IMG/VR virus record: IMGVR_UViG_3300000232_000393
Coordinates: 1 to 41,927 of that record
Strand: one strand, 5' to 3'
DNA: 41,927 nt
Source of the DNA: a virus
In this document: positions 23,987 through 32,372 of the stretch, piece by piece
Position numbering within the stretch: the first letter of the stretch is position 1
Layout of the letters: each line of letters opens with the position of its first letter
The notes under the pieces: generated by a model
What the model was told of the DNA's origin: nothing
Database searches by the model: none
What the model saw: only the letters and a program-made list of their open reading frames with translations
Made by a program: the position numbers and the translations under genes

Positions 23987-25243
23987 TTATATCTGTACTT
24001 CTTTAAAAGGTGTTCTAATTCCTAAACGCAGTAACTCAATACCGTCACTATCTCCGTCTTTGCTTTCAATAAAGCGTTTTACAATAACATCACAATATTT
24101 AGGATCAAGCTCCATCATATTGCAGGATCTGCCTGTCTGCTCTGCTGCAATCAGTGTTGTTCCCGAGCCTCCGAATAAATCTAAAACAACATCTCCCGTA
24201 TGTGAGCTGTTCATTATTGATTTTGCAACAAGTAAAATAGGCTTCATCGTTGGATGCTCTACTGAAATTTTGGGTCTTGGAATATCCCACACATCACTTT
24301 GCTTTCTATCTGTCAAAGGACAAAGCCTTGTGCCATCAAGCCAGCCATACCATATTGGCTCAAACTGTGTATGATAATCCTTTCTTGATAATACCAAGCT
24401 GTCCTTTTTCCAGATAATTGTTGATGACCAGTGAAATCCAAGCTCACGCATGGCATTCATGAGGTTACCCCATTCCTGTCCTGACATAACGATATATGTC
24501 ATGCACCCAGTTTCTGAGACAGCCTTCATGCAGCTAAATGCTTGCAATAGAAAAGCACCGAAATCCTCGGTGCTCATTTTATCGTTTAATATTGTTCTTG
24601 GCTTCCAGCTTGGATGCTTTGTATCCGATCCGTAATCAACATTCCATGGTGGATCCGTAAATACCAGCCTCGTTTTTTTATTATCCATAAGCAGCTTCAC
24701 ATCATCAAGAGTTGTCCTATCGCCACACATAAGCCGGTGCTTGCCTAAAAGCCAAATATCACCCCGCTTGGTAATTGGCGTTTCAATTTCTGCAATAGCT
24801 TTGTCTGCATCAAAATCGTCCTCTTTCACATTGCCTGCGGTTTTATCCTTAAAAAGCTCATCTATTTCTGCCATATCAAAGCCTGTAAGTGAAACATCAA
24901 AGCCGTTGTCGCCAATATCCTTGAGTAGCTCACTAAGAAGTGGAATATCAAACTCGCCGCTTATTTTATTAAGAGCAATATTTAAAGCCTTTTCTTTTTG
25001 CTCATCAATATCTAAAACCACACAATCAATTTCATTGTATCCCAGTGCAGTTAAAACCTTATATCTCTGATGTCCGCCCACAATATTACCTGTGCGTTTG
25101 TTCCAGATAACCGGCTCCACATACCCGAACTCTTCAATGCTTCTTTTTAGCTTTTCATATTCAGCATCGCCGGGCTTTAGATTTTTGCGTGGGTTATATT
25201 TTGCAGCCTTAATTCTATCAACTGATATTTTTTGTATATCCAT
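23987..25243 (-). CDS. ParB-like/DNA adenine methyltransferase fusion
   Basis: 418 aa. Residues 1-130 form a ParB/sulfiredoxin-like domain (RSIEEFGYVEPVIWNKRTGNIVGGHQRYKV; GGHQR at 56-60). The rest is a beta-class methyltransferase: DPPW (197-200, motif IV) comes before LDLFGGSGTTLIAAE (motif I), as in m6A or m4C enzymes; DPPW is more usual for N6-adenine. It overlaps its paralogue by one base (TAATG) with GGAGGTGG upstream. No partner nuclease is present, so this is an orphan methyltransferase, probably protecting phage DNA or altering host regulation. Confidence 0.93.
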   Translation of the reverse strand: MDIQKISVDRIKAAKYNPRKNLKPGDAEYEKLKRSIEEFGYVEPVIWNKRTGNIVGGHQRYKVLTALGYNEIDCVVLDIDEQKEKALNIALNKISGEFDIPLLSELLKDIGDNGFDVSLTGFDMAEIDELFKDKTAGNVKEDDFDADKAIAEIETPITKRGDIWLLGKHRLMCGDRTTLDDVKLLMDNKKTRLVFTDPPWNVDYGSDTKHPSWKPRTILNDKMSTEDFGAFLLQAFSCMKAVSETGCMTYIVMSGQEWGNLMNAMRELGFHWSSTIIWKKDSLVLSRKDYHTQFEPIWYGWLDGTRLCPLTDRKQSDVWDIPRPKISVEHPTMKPILLVAKSIMNSSHTGDVVLDLFGGSGTTLIAAEQTGRSCNMMELDPKYCDVIVKRFIESKDGDSDGIELLRLGIRTPFKEVQI

Positions 25244-26547
25244 TAACCTTCCACCTCCATCTTAACAGCCTTTTCCCCAGTAAACTCCTCCCACCGTCTA
25301 ACAGCTAAATCGCAGTAAACAGGGGATAGCTCCATTGCATAACAGTATCTTTCCGTTTGCTCGCAAGCAATAATTGTAGTGCCGCTCCCACTAAAAGGCT
25401 CCAGCACTATGCCGCCTCTATCACTGTGCATCTTTACGCATCGCCAAGGAAGCTCTACCGGAAACATTGCAGGATGCTCCTTATTAGCACGAACAGTTGT
25501 CATCTCCCATATTCCTGCATAGCCCCATTTTTTTCGTTCCTCTTTGGTAAGCCTTTTTACAAACTTAAAGCTGTGCCCTGCAAAAGCTGAAAGCCATATA
25601 TAATCTTGGTCGTTATATTCCTCAACTTCACCGTTTTTGCTGAAGGCTGAGATATATTCATATTGTTGGACGGGTTTATTGCTCACCAAATGATAGGGTC
25701 CAACGCCAAAGTTCATCCCTTGCTTTTTCCAAATGCGTATCCAAATAGGGCGAAAGTCACTATCTGCAAACATTTGCACAGAATAAAAACCAGTTGGCTC
25801 AATAAACTGTGAGCCAGTGCAATAAAGGTCAATCATCTGCCAGCAGATAACATCAGCGTGTTTGCAAATATTCATTATTACTGGCTTCATGGTTTGAAAC
25901 CAAGGCTCAATACCTGCTTTTTCATATTCCTTGCCGACTCCATAGGGTGGGGAAGTGACTGCACATTGTGCATGGCGGTTATCCATTAGCCTTTCAAAAT
26001 CCTCTGCCGATGTTGAATCTCCACACATGAGACGATGATTTCCCAAAAGCCATATGTCACCTTTTTGAGTAATTGTGCCGTTTGCTTCAATTTCCTCTTT
26101 TGCTTTATCAACATCAAACTCATCCTGCACAGCTTCTTTTGAGTAAAACCTATTCATAAGCTCATCAACCTCTGCTGCATCAAAGCCTGTAAGAGATACA
26201 TCAAAGGCACCAGCATCTAAGTCTGCCATAAGACTAGCCAATTTATCCTCATCCCACTCACCTTGAATTTTGTTAAGAGCAATATTTAAGGCTTTTTCCT
26301 TTTGCAAATCGAGCTCAACCACAACACAATCAATTTCTGTATGTCCCAAATCAAGCATTACCTTTAATCTCTGATGACCGCCCACAACATTGCCAGTGCT
26401 TTTATTCCAAATAACTAGCTCAACATAACCAAACTCTGCTATACTGCGTTTTAGCTTCTCGTATTGCTTGTCACCAGGCTGTAAATCTTTTCTTGGATTA
26501 TATTCTGCTGGGTTTAATAGCTCTGCCTTTATTTTTTGTATATCCAA
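25243..26547 (-). CDS. ParB-like/DNA methyltransferase fusion with TSPPY motif
   Basis: 434 aa from a TTG at 26547 with AAGG 8 nt upstream, 3 nt after the preceding small gene. The ParB domain (GGHQR 56-60) is highly similar to the next gene's, position for position over ~190 residues, then the catalytic parts diverge. Motif IV is TSPPY (198-202), typical of N4-cytosine methyltransferases, and EPFSGSGTTIIACEQ is motif I. So this is a duplicated pair with different target bases. The likely roles are the same as for its twin. Confidence 0.92.
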   Translation of the reverse strand: MDIQKIKAELLNPAEYNPRKDLQPGDKQYEKLKRSIAEFGYVELVIWNKSTGNVVGGHQRLKVMLDLGHTEIDCVVVELDLQKEKALNIALNKIQGEWDEDKLASLMADLDAGAFDVSLTGFDAAEVDELMNRFYSKEAVQDEFDVDKAKEEIEANGTITQKGDIWLLGNHRLMCGDSTSAEDFERLMDNRHAQCAVTSPPYGVGKEYEKAGIEPWFQTMKPVIMNICKHADVICWQMIDLYCTGSQFIEPTGFYSVQMFADSDFRPIWIRIWKKQGMNFGVGPYHLVSNKPVQQYEYISAFSKNGEVEEYNDQDYIWLSAFAGHSFKFVKRLTKEERKKWGYAGIWEMTTVRANKEHPAMFPVELPWRCVKMHSDRGGIVLEPFSGSGTTIIACEQTERYCYAMELSPVYCDLAVRRWEEFTGEKAVKMEVEG

Positions 26548-26550
26548 AAG

Positions 26551-26703
26551 CTACACCTTCCTTCTAAGTAATCGTTCGAGCCCTTTTTTAGCACCAACAA
26601 CATCCCCCGCTAATGCTTGACCTCGTAAGGTTTTTATCTGCTGCTTTGAAAACTCATATTTTATTAGGCTTTTAATAAAGCCACTTACCTCAATACTTCT
26701 CAT
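26551..26703 (-). CDS. Conserved small basic protein next to TerS
   Basis: 50 aa from the ATG at 26703, with GAGAGG 8 nt upstream and 4 nt after the small terminase stop. MRSIEVSGFIKSLIKYEFSK then QIKTLRGQALAGDVVGAKKGLERLLRR: amphipathic helices with net positive charge, reminiscent of a helical connector or DNA-binding peptide. The longer frame starting in the terminase gene is not credible. I cannot name a function. Confidence 0.7.
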   Translation of the reverse strand: MRSIEVSGFIKSLIKYEFSKQQIKTLRGQALAGDVVGAKKGLERLLRRKV

Positions 26704-26707
26704 TGTA

Positions 26708-27244
26708 TTAACCTCTCCCGCTAAGTAGCATTTCCATTGGATCAGAGCCATTTGGAAATCCTGTATAAGGAGTCTCGCAGTATGCTCTAACAATATTTTC
26801 AATGGTCTGTTGCATCTGATTAAGAATTTTAAGTCTGTTAAGTGCCATTGCCTCCAGCGGTGATTCAATAGCTGTCCCTGATGATGACTTTGCTAAAAAT
26901 CCTGTTTTGCTAATTAAGTTTTCTATTTGCACATATCGTGCCTGTTGCAGTGCAAACCTCTGCAGGTAATCCTCCTCAATAAGCTTTTCACATTTTCTAT
27001 CCACAAGCCATTTATATATCCGATTAAAAAACATCTCCGCAAGCAATAAATCCCCATCCTTTTGCCCTGCCTTTAAATATTCCATTACCTCCGGCACCGT
27101 TGGAGTGTTTTCATCCAGCAGCTCAACGCCCTCAAATTTTACAGTTTTAAGCCTTGATGGTCTTGTGCCATCAACTAACGCTTCTGATAATGCTTTGCGA
27201 GGTCTCCCCGCATTGTTCCTTGCACCTCCATGACCATTTGCCAT
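26708..27244 (-). CDS. terS: Terminase small subunit, P27 type
   Basis: 178 aa from ATG at 27244 with AAGGTGG 8 nt upstream; Met at 27268 is less likely. N-terminal basic tail (GARNNAGRPRK), then a helix-turn-helix region and ALQQARYVQIENLISKTGFLAKSSSGTAIESPLEAMALNRLKILNQM typical of the P27/Terminase_4 family. It recognises the packaging site. The neighbour upstream is an HNH nuclease, an arrangement common in cos-type phages. The large subunit is unusually far downstream (4.4 kb). Confidence 0.9.
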   Translation of the reverse strand: MANGHGGARNNAGRPRKALSEALVDGTRPSRLKTVKFEGVELLDENTPTVPEVMEYLKAGQKDGDLLLAEMFFNRIYKWLVDRKCEKLIEEDYLQRFALQQARYVQIENLISKTGFLAKSSSGTAIESPLEAMALNRLKILNQMQQTIENIVRAYCETPYTGFPNGSDPMEMLLSGRG

Positions 27245-27350
27245 TGAAATCACCACCTTGAAATCCACAACTTGATTTTTGACTTGAATTTGGCTTTTCT
27301 CACACGCTTTTTGCCGCCCGTTGCCCTTTCAAGTCTATTTTGAGATTTGA

Positions 27351-27704
27351 CTACCCCCACCGCCCGCCATCCTTTGCAGTAATAGAACTATGACAGCTTG
27401 TACATAAGGACATAAGGTTACTATCACTATGGTCACCGCCTTTAGAAAGTGGCAAGATGTGATGCACCTCCTCGGCAGGCGTTAACCTTCCAGCCTTCTT
27501 GCACTCCTCACATAGAGGGTTAGCTTTAATATATCTATCACGAATACGTTTCCAGCAGCGACCATAACGCTTCTTAGTCATTGTGTCACGCTGATATTTG
27601 TTGTAGCTATTGTCCACATCCTTTTTATGCTTATCGCAGTAGCGGTTATGTGTGAGCTCCGGACAGCCTGCATAGCTGCAGGGTCGCTTTGGCTTTGTTG
27701 GCAT
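27351..27704 (-). CDS. HNH endonuclease of the packaging module
   Basis: 117 aa from ATG at 27704 with AGAGGTG 8 nt upstream; the upstream in-frame ATG would read through a terminator hairpin. N-terminal treble-clef-like zinc part (CSYAGCPELTHNRYCDKHK), then CEEC...HH (81-82)...N96...H105 with a CTSC knuckle: the HNH fold. C-terminal GGRWG is standard for the terminase-associated group. In cos phages such nucleases cooperate with terminase in end cutting. The TerS gene follows after 106 bp. Confidence 0.92.
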   Translation of the reverse strand: MPTKPKRPCSYAGCPELTHNRYCDKHKKDVDNSYNKYQRDTMTKKRYGRCWKRIRDRYIKANPLCEECKKAGRLTPAEEVHHILPLSKGGDHSDSNLMSLCTSCHSSITAKDGGRWG

Positions 27705-27724
27705 GTTTTTAACACCTCTTTTGG

Positions 27725-27765
27725 GTATAATAAAAGCCCTCACAGGTAAGTCCTGCAAAGGCTTT
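27725..27765 (-). terminator. Strong terminator ahead of the late genes
   Basis: Fourteen-base-pair stem on the minus strand: arms at 27752-27765 and 27733-27746, loop ACTTA, all positions paired (three G-U), then TTTTATTAT. It lies between the predicted late promoter and the HNH gene, as tR' does between a lambda late promoter and its genes. Confidence 0.75.
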
Positions 27766-27793
27766 GTAGCTTTATATATTCTTCTACAATAAC

Positions 27794-27827
27794 ATAATAT
27801 CACGTACCAAACGGACAAAACGGACAA
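27794..27827 (-). promoter_or_regulatory. Candidate late promoter with tandem activator sites
   Basis: TATTAT -10 at 27794-27799 (minus strand). Where a -35 would stand there is a tandem repeat ACGGACAAA/ACGGACAA (27811-27819, 27820-27827), directly downstream of the RinA-like gene. The layout fits an activator-dependent promoter. Confidence 0.55.
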
Positions 27828-27830
27828 CTT

Positions 27831-28226
27831 TTAACTTTTTGATAAAAACCTTTCATGAGCCTTCCGAACACTCTCACCAGATATGCAACAGCTTATACTT
27901 GCCGCAACCTGCTCCCAATTAAGACCGTTCACATATCTTAGCGAAAGAATCATTCTCATCTGACTATCCTCTACACTCTCTATATAACGGTTAATACGAT
28001 TGAGCTCATAAAAGCACTTCTTGAGGTTTAGGTCTAGCAGTCCTCTGAGATCTGCTATTTCAGCAGCATATTTACCAAGCTTATCTGATATACCACTTAT
28101 TCGAGGCATTCCAGTAATATGAGAGGTGCAAGAGGTAGCCATATCCTCGAGCTCCTGCAGCCTTCGTTGCTGCTCCTCAATCTCACGATTTAAGTAATAA
28201 AGCTGTGATAGCTCCTTTTTATTCAT
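27831..28226 (-). CDS. RinA/ArpU-like late transcription regulator
   Basis: 131 aa from ATG at 28226 with GGAGG 8 nt upstream. N-terminal coiled coil (KKELSQLYYLNREIEEQQRRLQELEDM), central GISDKLGKYAAEIADLRGLL, and C-terminal sigma-region-4-like helix-turn-helix RMILSLRYVNGLNWEQVAASI...SVRKAHERFL. This is the layout of phage RinA/ArpU regulators that switch on late genes and packaging. Last gene of the early operon, followed by the candidate late promoter. It overlaps the helicase stop by 8 bp. Confidence 0.85.
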   Translation of the reverse strand: MNKKELSQLYYLNREIEEQQRRLQELEDMATSCTSHITGMPRISGISDKLGKYAAEIADLRGLLDLNLKKCFYELNRINRYIESVEDSQMRMILSLRYVNGLNWEQVAASISCCISGESVRKAHERFLSKS

Positions 28227-29583
28227 ATGCACCACCTCCAATCCTTGCTTTTAAAGCCTGTATAAGCTCTGCCTGTCCTTTTTCCTTTTTTCTAATTGCT
28301 GCAATAACACTTTCATCCATCGTACCTTTTGTAACGATATGATGTACCACTACTGTATTTTTCTGTCCCTGTCGCCACAGTCTTGCATTGGCTTGACTGT
28401 ATAGCTCCAAGCTCCAGTTAAGACCAAACCAAATTATAATGCTGCCACCTGCTTGAAGGTTTAAGCCATGACCTACGCTTGCAGGCTGTGCCATTGCAAT
28501 CTCTATATCCCCTTTATTCCAAGCAATACAGCTCTCGCTGCTTCTTAGATCAACCGCATTAAAGCGTTTTGCAATACGATGCTTATCATGCTTGAAGTTA
28601 TAAAATATAAGGACAGGCTTACCGTTTGCTGCTTCAATTAAGTCCTCCAAGGCATCAAGCTTTCGATCGTGGATATACTTAACTGATCCATTCTCGTCAT
28701 ACACAGCACCATTTGCCATTTGTAGTAATTTGTTTGTAAGTGCTGCTGCATTAACTGCATCAATATCGCCGGTAGCAAAGGGAAGAAGTGCATCTCGCTC
28801 AAGCTGTGAATAGAGCTTTTCCTCTTTATCATCAAGGCTTACCTCTACGAAATTATCAATTCTCTCAGGCATTTTAATATAATCTGCCGATTTCATGCTT
28901 ATACAAATATCACCCAGCTTGTCATAGATTGCTTGCTCAGCACCTGCGAGTGGCTTAAAATCTATATCAATATTAGTGTTCGGTAGTCTAAAGCAAGAAA
29001 AATAATCTCTACGATACTTCCCAATAAATCTACCCAACCGCTCGCCCTTATCCAGCAAATATATCTGTGACCATAGGTCAATCAGACCATTTGGAGCTGG
29101 CGTTCCCGTAAGTCCTACAATTCGCTTTATGTAAGGACGCACCTTTTTTATTGCATTAAATCTTCCTGAAGTAGAGTTTTTAAAGCTCGACAGCTCATCA
29201 AGCACTACCATATCGTAAGGGAAGCTCGCTTTATAATGATCCACAAGCCATGCAATATTTTCACGATTGATAATATAAATATCAGCTCTGCGATTAATAG
29301 CTCTTATTCGCTCATCCTTACTCCCTAATATTTTTGAAATTTTTAAATGCCTTAAATGCTCCCATTTTGCACATTCATTTGACCATGTGTCCCTTGCTAC
29401 ACGAAGCGGTGCTACTACAAGCACTTTACCCACCTCAAAGGTATCGTGCAAAAGATCAACTATCGCTGTAAGGGTGATAACGCTTTTTCCAAGTCCCATT
29501 TCGAGTAGCAAGCCGCAAGCAGCATTTTTTATAATAAAATCCACACAATATTTTTGATATTCATGCAAATCATCTCTATTCAC
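28219..29583 (-). CDS. SNF2/DEAD-type DNA helicase
   Basis: 454 aa, GTG start overlapping the VRR-NUC stop (GTGA) with GAGGTG upstream. Walker A GLGKS (30-34), VLVVAPLRVARDTW motif Ia, DELS motif II (129-132), GLTGTPAPNG motif III, and QANARLWRQGQ motif VI define the SNF2-like helicases of phage replication modules. It is compact compared with chromatin remodellers. The fixed partnership with VRR-NUC upstream suggests joint action in replication or recombination. Confidence 0.95.
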   Translation of the reverse strand: MNRDDLHEYQKYCVDFIIKNAACGLLLEMGLGKSVITLTAIVDLLHDTFEVGKVLVVAPLRVARDTWSNECAKWEHLRHLKISKILGSKDERIRAINRRADIYIINRENIAWLVDHYKASFPYDMVVLDELSSFKNSTSGRFNAIKKVRPYIKRIVGLTGTPAPNGLIDLWSQIYLLDKGERLGRFIGKYRRDYFSCFRLPNTNIDIDFKPLAGAEQAIYDKLGDICISMKSADYIKMPERIDNFVEVSLDDKEEKLYSQLERDALLPFATGDIDAVNAAALTNKLLQMANGAVYDENGSVKYIHDRKLDALEDLIEAANGKPVLIFYNFKHDKHRIAKRFNAVDLRSSESCIAWNKGDIEIAMAQPASVGHGLNLQAGGSIIIWFGLNWSLELYSQANARLWRQGQKNTVVVHHIVTKGTMDESVIAAIRKKEKGQAELIQALKARIGGGAYE

Positions 29584-29858
29584 GTTTTCACCTCATTTAC
29601 AAATTCATCTACCGCACTCTTGCTATCAAGCACTAAAACCTCAAAGCCTAATTTGCGGAGCATACCATGCACCTTTTCCTGTTTTGGTGTAGCTTTTTTA
29701 CCTTCGCTCTTTAATTCCACAAAGTAGAGTCTGCCAAGTGGAAGTAGCACAATTCGATCGGGCATACCATCGTAGCTTGGTGAAATGAATTTTAGTGCTA
29801 AGCCTTCAATATCTTTTATTTCACGCCTCAAGTGGCTTTCTATCTGCTTTTCTAACAT
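29580..29858 (-). CDS. VRR-NUC nuclease
   Basis: 92 aa from ATG at 29858 with GGAGG upstream; the Met at 29900 is not supported. PDRIVLLP (Asp34) and FVELKS (Glu48, Lys50) form the PD-(D/E)xK centre of the stand-alone VRR-NUC family. Adjacent SNF2 helicase and 4-bp overlap indicate a functional pair, thought to process branched or nicked DNA during phage replication. Confidence 0.93.
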   Translation of the reverse strand: MLEKQIESHLRREIKDIEGLALKFISPSYDGMPDRIVLLPLGRLYFVELKSEGKKATPKQEKVHGMLRKLGFEVLVLDSKSAVDEFVNEVKT

Positions 29859-29878
29859 ATTTACCTCCATTTTCAAAT

Positions 29879-29998
29879 GAACAAGAAAACAAAAAAACAA
29901 AGATTTCCCTATACGTGCGTGTGCATTTTGCGTACATGCTTTCTTTTACTTCTATATAAATACATTATCTCTATATATAAAATCTTGTTTTCTTGTTC
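29879..29998. repeat. 14-bp perfect inverted repeat in the VapE-VRR intergenic region
   Basis: GAACAAGAAAACAA at 29879-29892 and its exact complement at 29985-29998 enclose 92 bp, which include a partial copy of the phage operator (CATTTTGCGTA, 29924-29934). The 202-bp gap 29859-30060 holds no gene. It is A/T-rich and contains promoter-like TATA stretches that I cannot resolve into one promoter. Confidence 0.65.
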
Positions 29999-30060
29999 CA
30001 TTCCTATATCCTGCCGCTATTTTCAAGGCTTTTTTACGTAAACAACAATTAGAACAAGCT

Positions 30061-32367
30061 CTAATCTTGTTGCAATACATACCCTCGCTGCCGCCCATAG
30101 ACTGAGAAGGTCATTTGATTATCTGCCTTTTTCCAACCACTGAGCTTTGCTAAAATTGCATTTATCTCATAAGAGTCGATCTTCCTGAGATTTACCGTAT
30201 CCCTGCAAAACAGCTCGCACCATATTTCCATTGTGCAGACACGTTCACGCTTAACAGTGCCTTTTATTGGTGTGCCAAAATCCTTATTATGAATAAAGCT
30301 TCGCCTATCCATAAGGCTTAAAGCATCCCAATTTTCAGGTAATAGCAGATTTAGATACTCAACAATAACTCCCTCTCGGTCATCCGATTCTAAGGCTTTG
30401 CGTTGCTCGGCTACAGCCATTTCCTTTACCTCATCTGGCAGGTCTATCTTTTCACCAGCCTTTACATAGTACAAAGCTTCAGCCCATATCAAAAACACAT
30501 CATCACGTGTCATGTCCCATACCTTTTTAATGCCGATTCCAACATTGACCGGCAGGAATCGCCTGTTACCAGTTAAATCACGAAGAAAGCCTTCCTGTGC
30601 ATTGGTGCTTCCAACAAGTATGCATTGGCGAGGATGTGGCTCAACTCGTCTGCCATAGCTTGCTCTATATTTATCGTCCTGCCTACTAACAAAGGAACGT
30701 ACAGTTTCACTTTCAACCTTCCGAATACCCGCAAGCTCCGACACTTCAATAATCCAGCAGCCCTGCAGCTTTTCTGCACCAGTTTTGTCCTTCATATCAG
30801 CTACGGATAAGCTGTCAGAGTACCATTCCAGACCCAGCCTTGCGAATAATGTACTTTTACCAATTCCCTGTGCTCCAACTAAAACAAGCATTGGGTCGAA
30901 CTTTATGCCTGGCTTGTAAATCCTAGCAACCGCTGCACATAGCACCTTTCTTGTAACCTGCCTTGTATAATAGCAATCTGCCGCACCTAAATAATCAACC
31001 AGCAGCGTTTCAACCCTTGGAGCCTTATCCCACAAAGGCAAGCTATCTAAAAATTCTTTAACTGGATGATAGCTTCTATCGTCAGTCACCTTTGTCACAG
31101 CAATTAGATAATTTTGTTTTGTAAAAGCTCCATATTTACCGTCAATATAAGCGGTTAGCTGTGCATCGTCAGCATCTCGCCAATATTTACTTGGATGCTG
31201 CCAAGGCACAGTTCCTTTGATTTCCATACCATCAAGCAGTTGATTGAATACAATGTTTTTCAAATATTCATCATTCTCAAGTATTAAAATCAAGTTTTTC
31301 AAGGAGTTTTCAACCTCGCCACGCTTATTTAATTCCAGACCTGTTTGCCAATCCTCAGCTTCAAACTCTTTTTTTGCCTGCTCCTCTCGCTCAATTCCAA
31401 GCTGCTTTTTAACCTCGTTATCATTGGCACAAAAATCAAGCATCTCTTTATTTGATTTTTCATCGTCACCAAATTTATGAATTCTGACTAAATCAAAGCT
31501 GTTTAGTAGCCTGCTATGTGCCGGATCTGTAGCGTGATGTGAATATGCAAACTTTCCCTCATAAACAACAACTCCGGCGGTTGAATCAGCTTCTATAAAA
31601 TCATAGCGTCCTGCAATTTCAGACGGCTCATAGATGCTACTTAAAAACCTTTCAATTGCCGCCTCAATACTGTAAACTCTACAAAACGCACCAACTAAGC
31701 CCTCTTTTGCAAGTGGATCCGCCTGCTTGGTTATCTCACGCTGAACAACAGCAGTTTGCCTACTGCTTACTGGATACTCGCTTGTATCCTTCCAGTCCTT
31801 ATATCTCGCAAGAAATAAATCAGGATCTACAATTCGTCCATCCTGCTGCTCAAATAAAAACTCACCATCACAGCAGGTGCTCGCCCAGTACATTAGTCTT
31901 TGCGGTTGATAGGTGGTATCGTCAAAATACTCGATGCCAACATCCTTTGCTATAAGCCTTGCTATTGCTACATACTCATCACTTGAAACATCCCTTTCAA
32001 ATGGCATGATTAGCCTAAGGCGTGGTTTATCGTTAGTGTGTTTATGTGTTGAGTAGATGCAGGCTTTATAGTCAAAAAGGCTAACAAAATACTCCCAAAA
32101 ATCAACAGGGGCATAGTCCATATCCAGTGTCAAGATGCTTCTAAAACCAACATGAGAGCCACGCCTTTTTCCATCCCGAAGCGAGCCGCCGACAAAGCCG
32201 CCGATGTCCTTTATAGTATCCTGCTGGAGCTTGCTCATTTTCCTATATTCACTCATGCTTTCAGCAGTAGTCCTTGTAACTCTTGCTTTCTCAAGAAACT
32301 GCTCCCATGATAGCTCTATATTTTTCCACGCTTTTGCCTTGCGTGAATTTGCAACTGAAATAATCAA
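30061..32367 (-). CDS. VapE-type primase-helicase
   Basis: 768 aa, TTG start at 32367 with GAAGGAG 8 nt upstream; the ATG at 32397 would overlap the polymerase gene. N-terminal AEP primase-like region (LTLDMD acidic pair at 81-84 and STHKHTNDKPRLRLIMP), then a superfamily 3-like/VapE ATPase domain: VGAQGIGKST Walker A near residue 510, WIIEVSELAG Walker B-like, ILVGSTNAQEG sensor. This replaces separate primase and helicase in many Firmicutes phages. It follows the polymerase gene with a 5-nt gap. Confidence 0.93.
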   Translation of the reverse strand: MIISVANSRKAKAWKNIELSWEQFLEKARVTRTTAESMSEYRKMSKLQQDTIKDIGGFVGGSLRDGKRRGSHVGFRSILTLDMDYAPVDFWEYFVSLFDYKACIYSTHKHTNDKPRLRLIMPFERDVSSDEYVAIARLIAKDVGIEYFDDTTYQPQRLMYWASTCCDGEFLFEQQDGRIVDPDLFLARYKDWKDTSEYPVSSRQTAVVQREITKQADPLAKEGLVGAFCRVYSIEAAIERFLSSIYEPSEIAGRYDFIEADSTAGVVVYEGKFAYSHHATDPAHSRLLNSFDLVRIHKFGDDEKSNKEMLDFCANDNEVKKQLGIEREEQAKKEFEAEDWQTGLELNKRGEVENSLKNLILILENDEYLKNIVFNQLLDGMEIKGTVPWQHPSKYWRDADDAQLTAYIDGKYGAFTKQNYLIAVTKVTDDRSYHPVKEFLDSLPLWDKAPRVETLLVDYLGAADCYYTRQVTRKVLCAAVARIYKPGIKFDPMLVLVGAQGIGKSTLFARLGLEWYSDSLSVADMKDKTGAEKLQGCWIIEVSELAGIRKVESETVRSFVSRQDDKYRASYGRRVEPHPRQCILVGSTNAQEGFLRDLTGNRRFLPVNVGIGIKKVWDMTRDDVFLIWAEALYYVKAGEKIDLPDEVKEMAVAEQRKALESDDREGVIVEYLNLLLPENWDALSLMDRRSFIHNKDFGTPIKGTVKRERVCTMEIWCELFCRDTVNLRKIDSYEINAILAKLSGWKKADNQMTFSVYGRQRGYVLQQD

Positions 32368-32372
32368 ATTTA

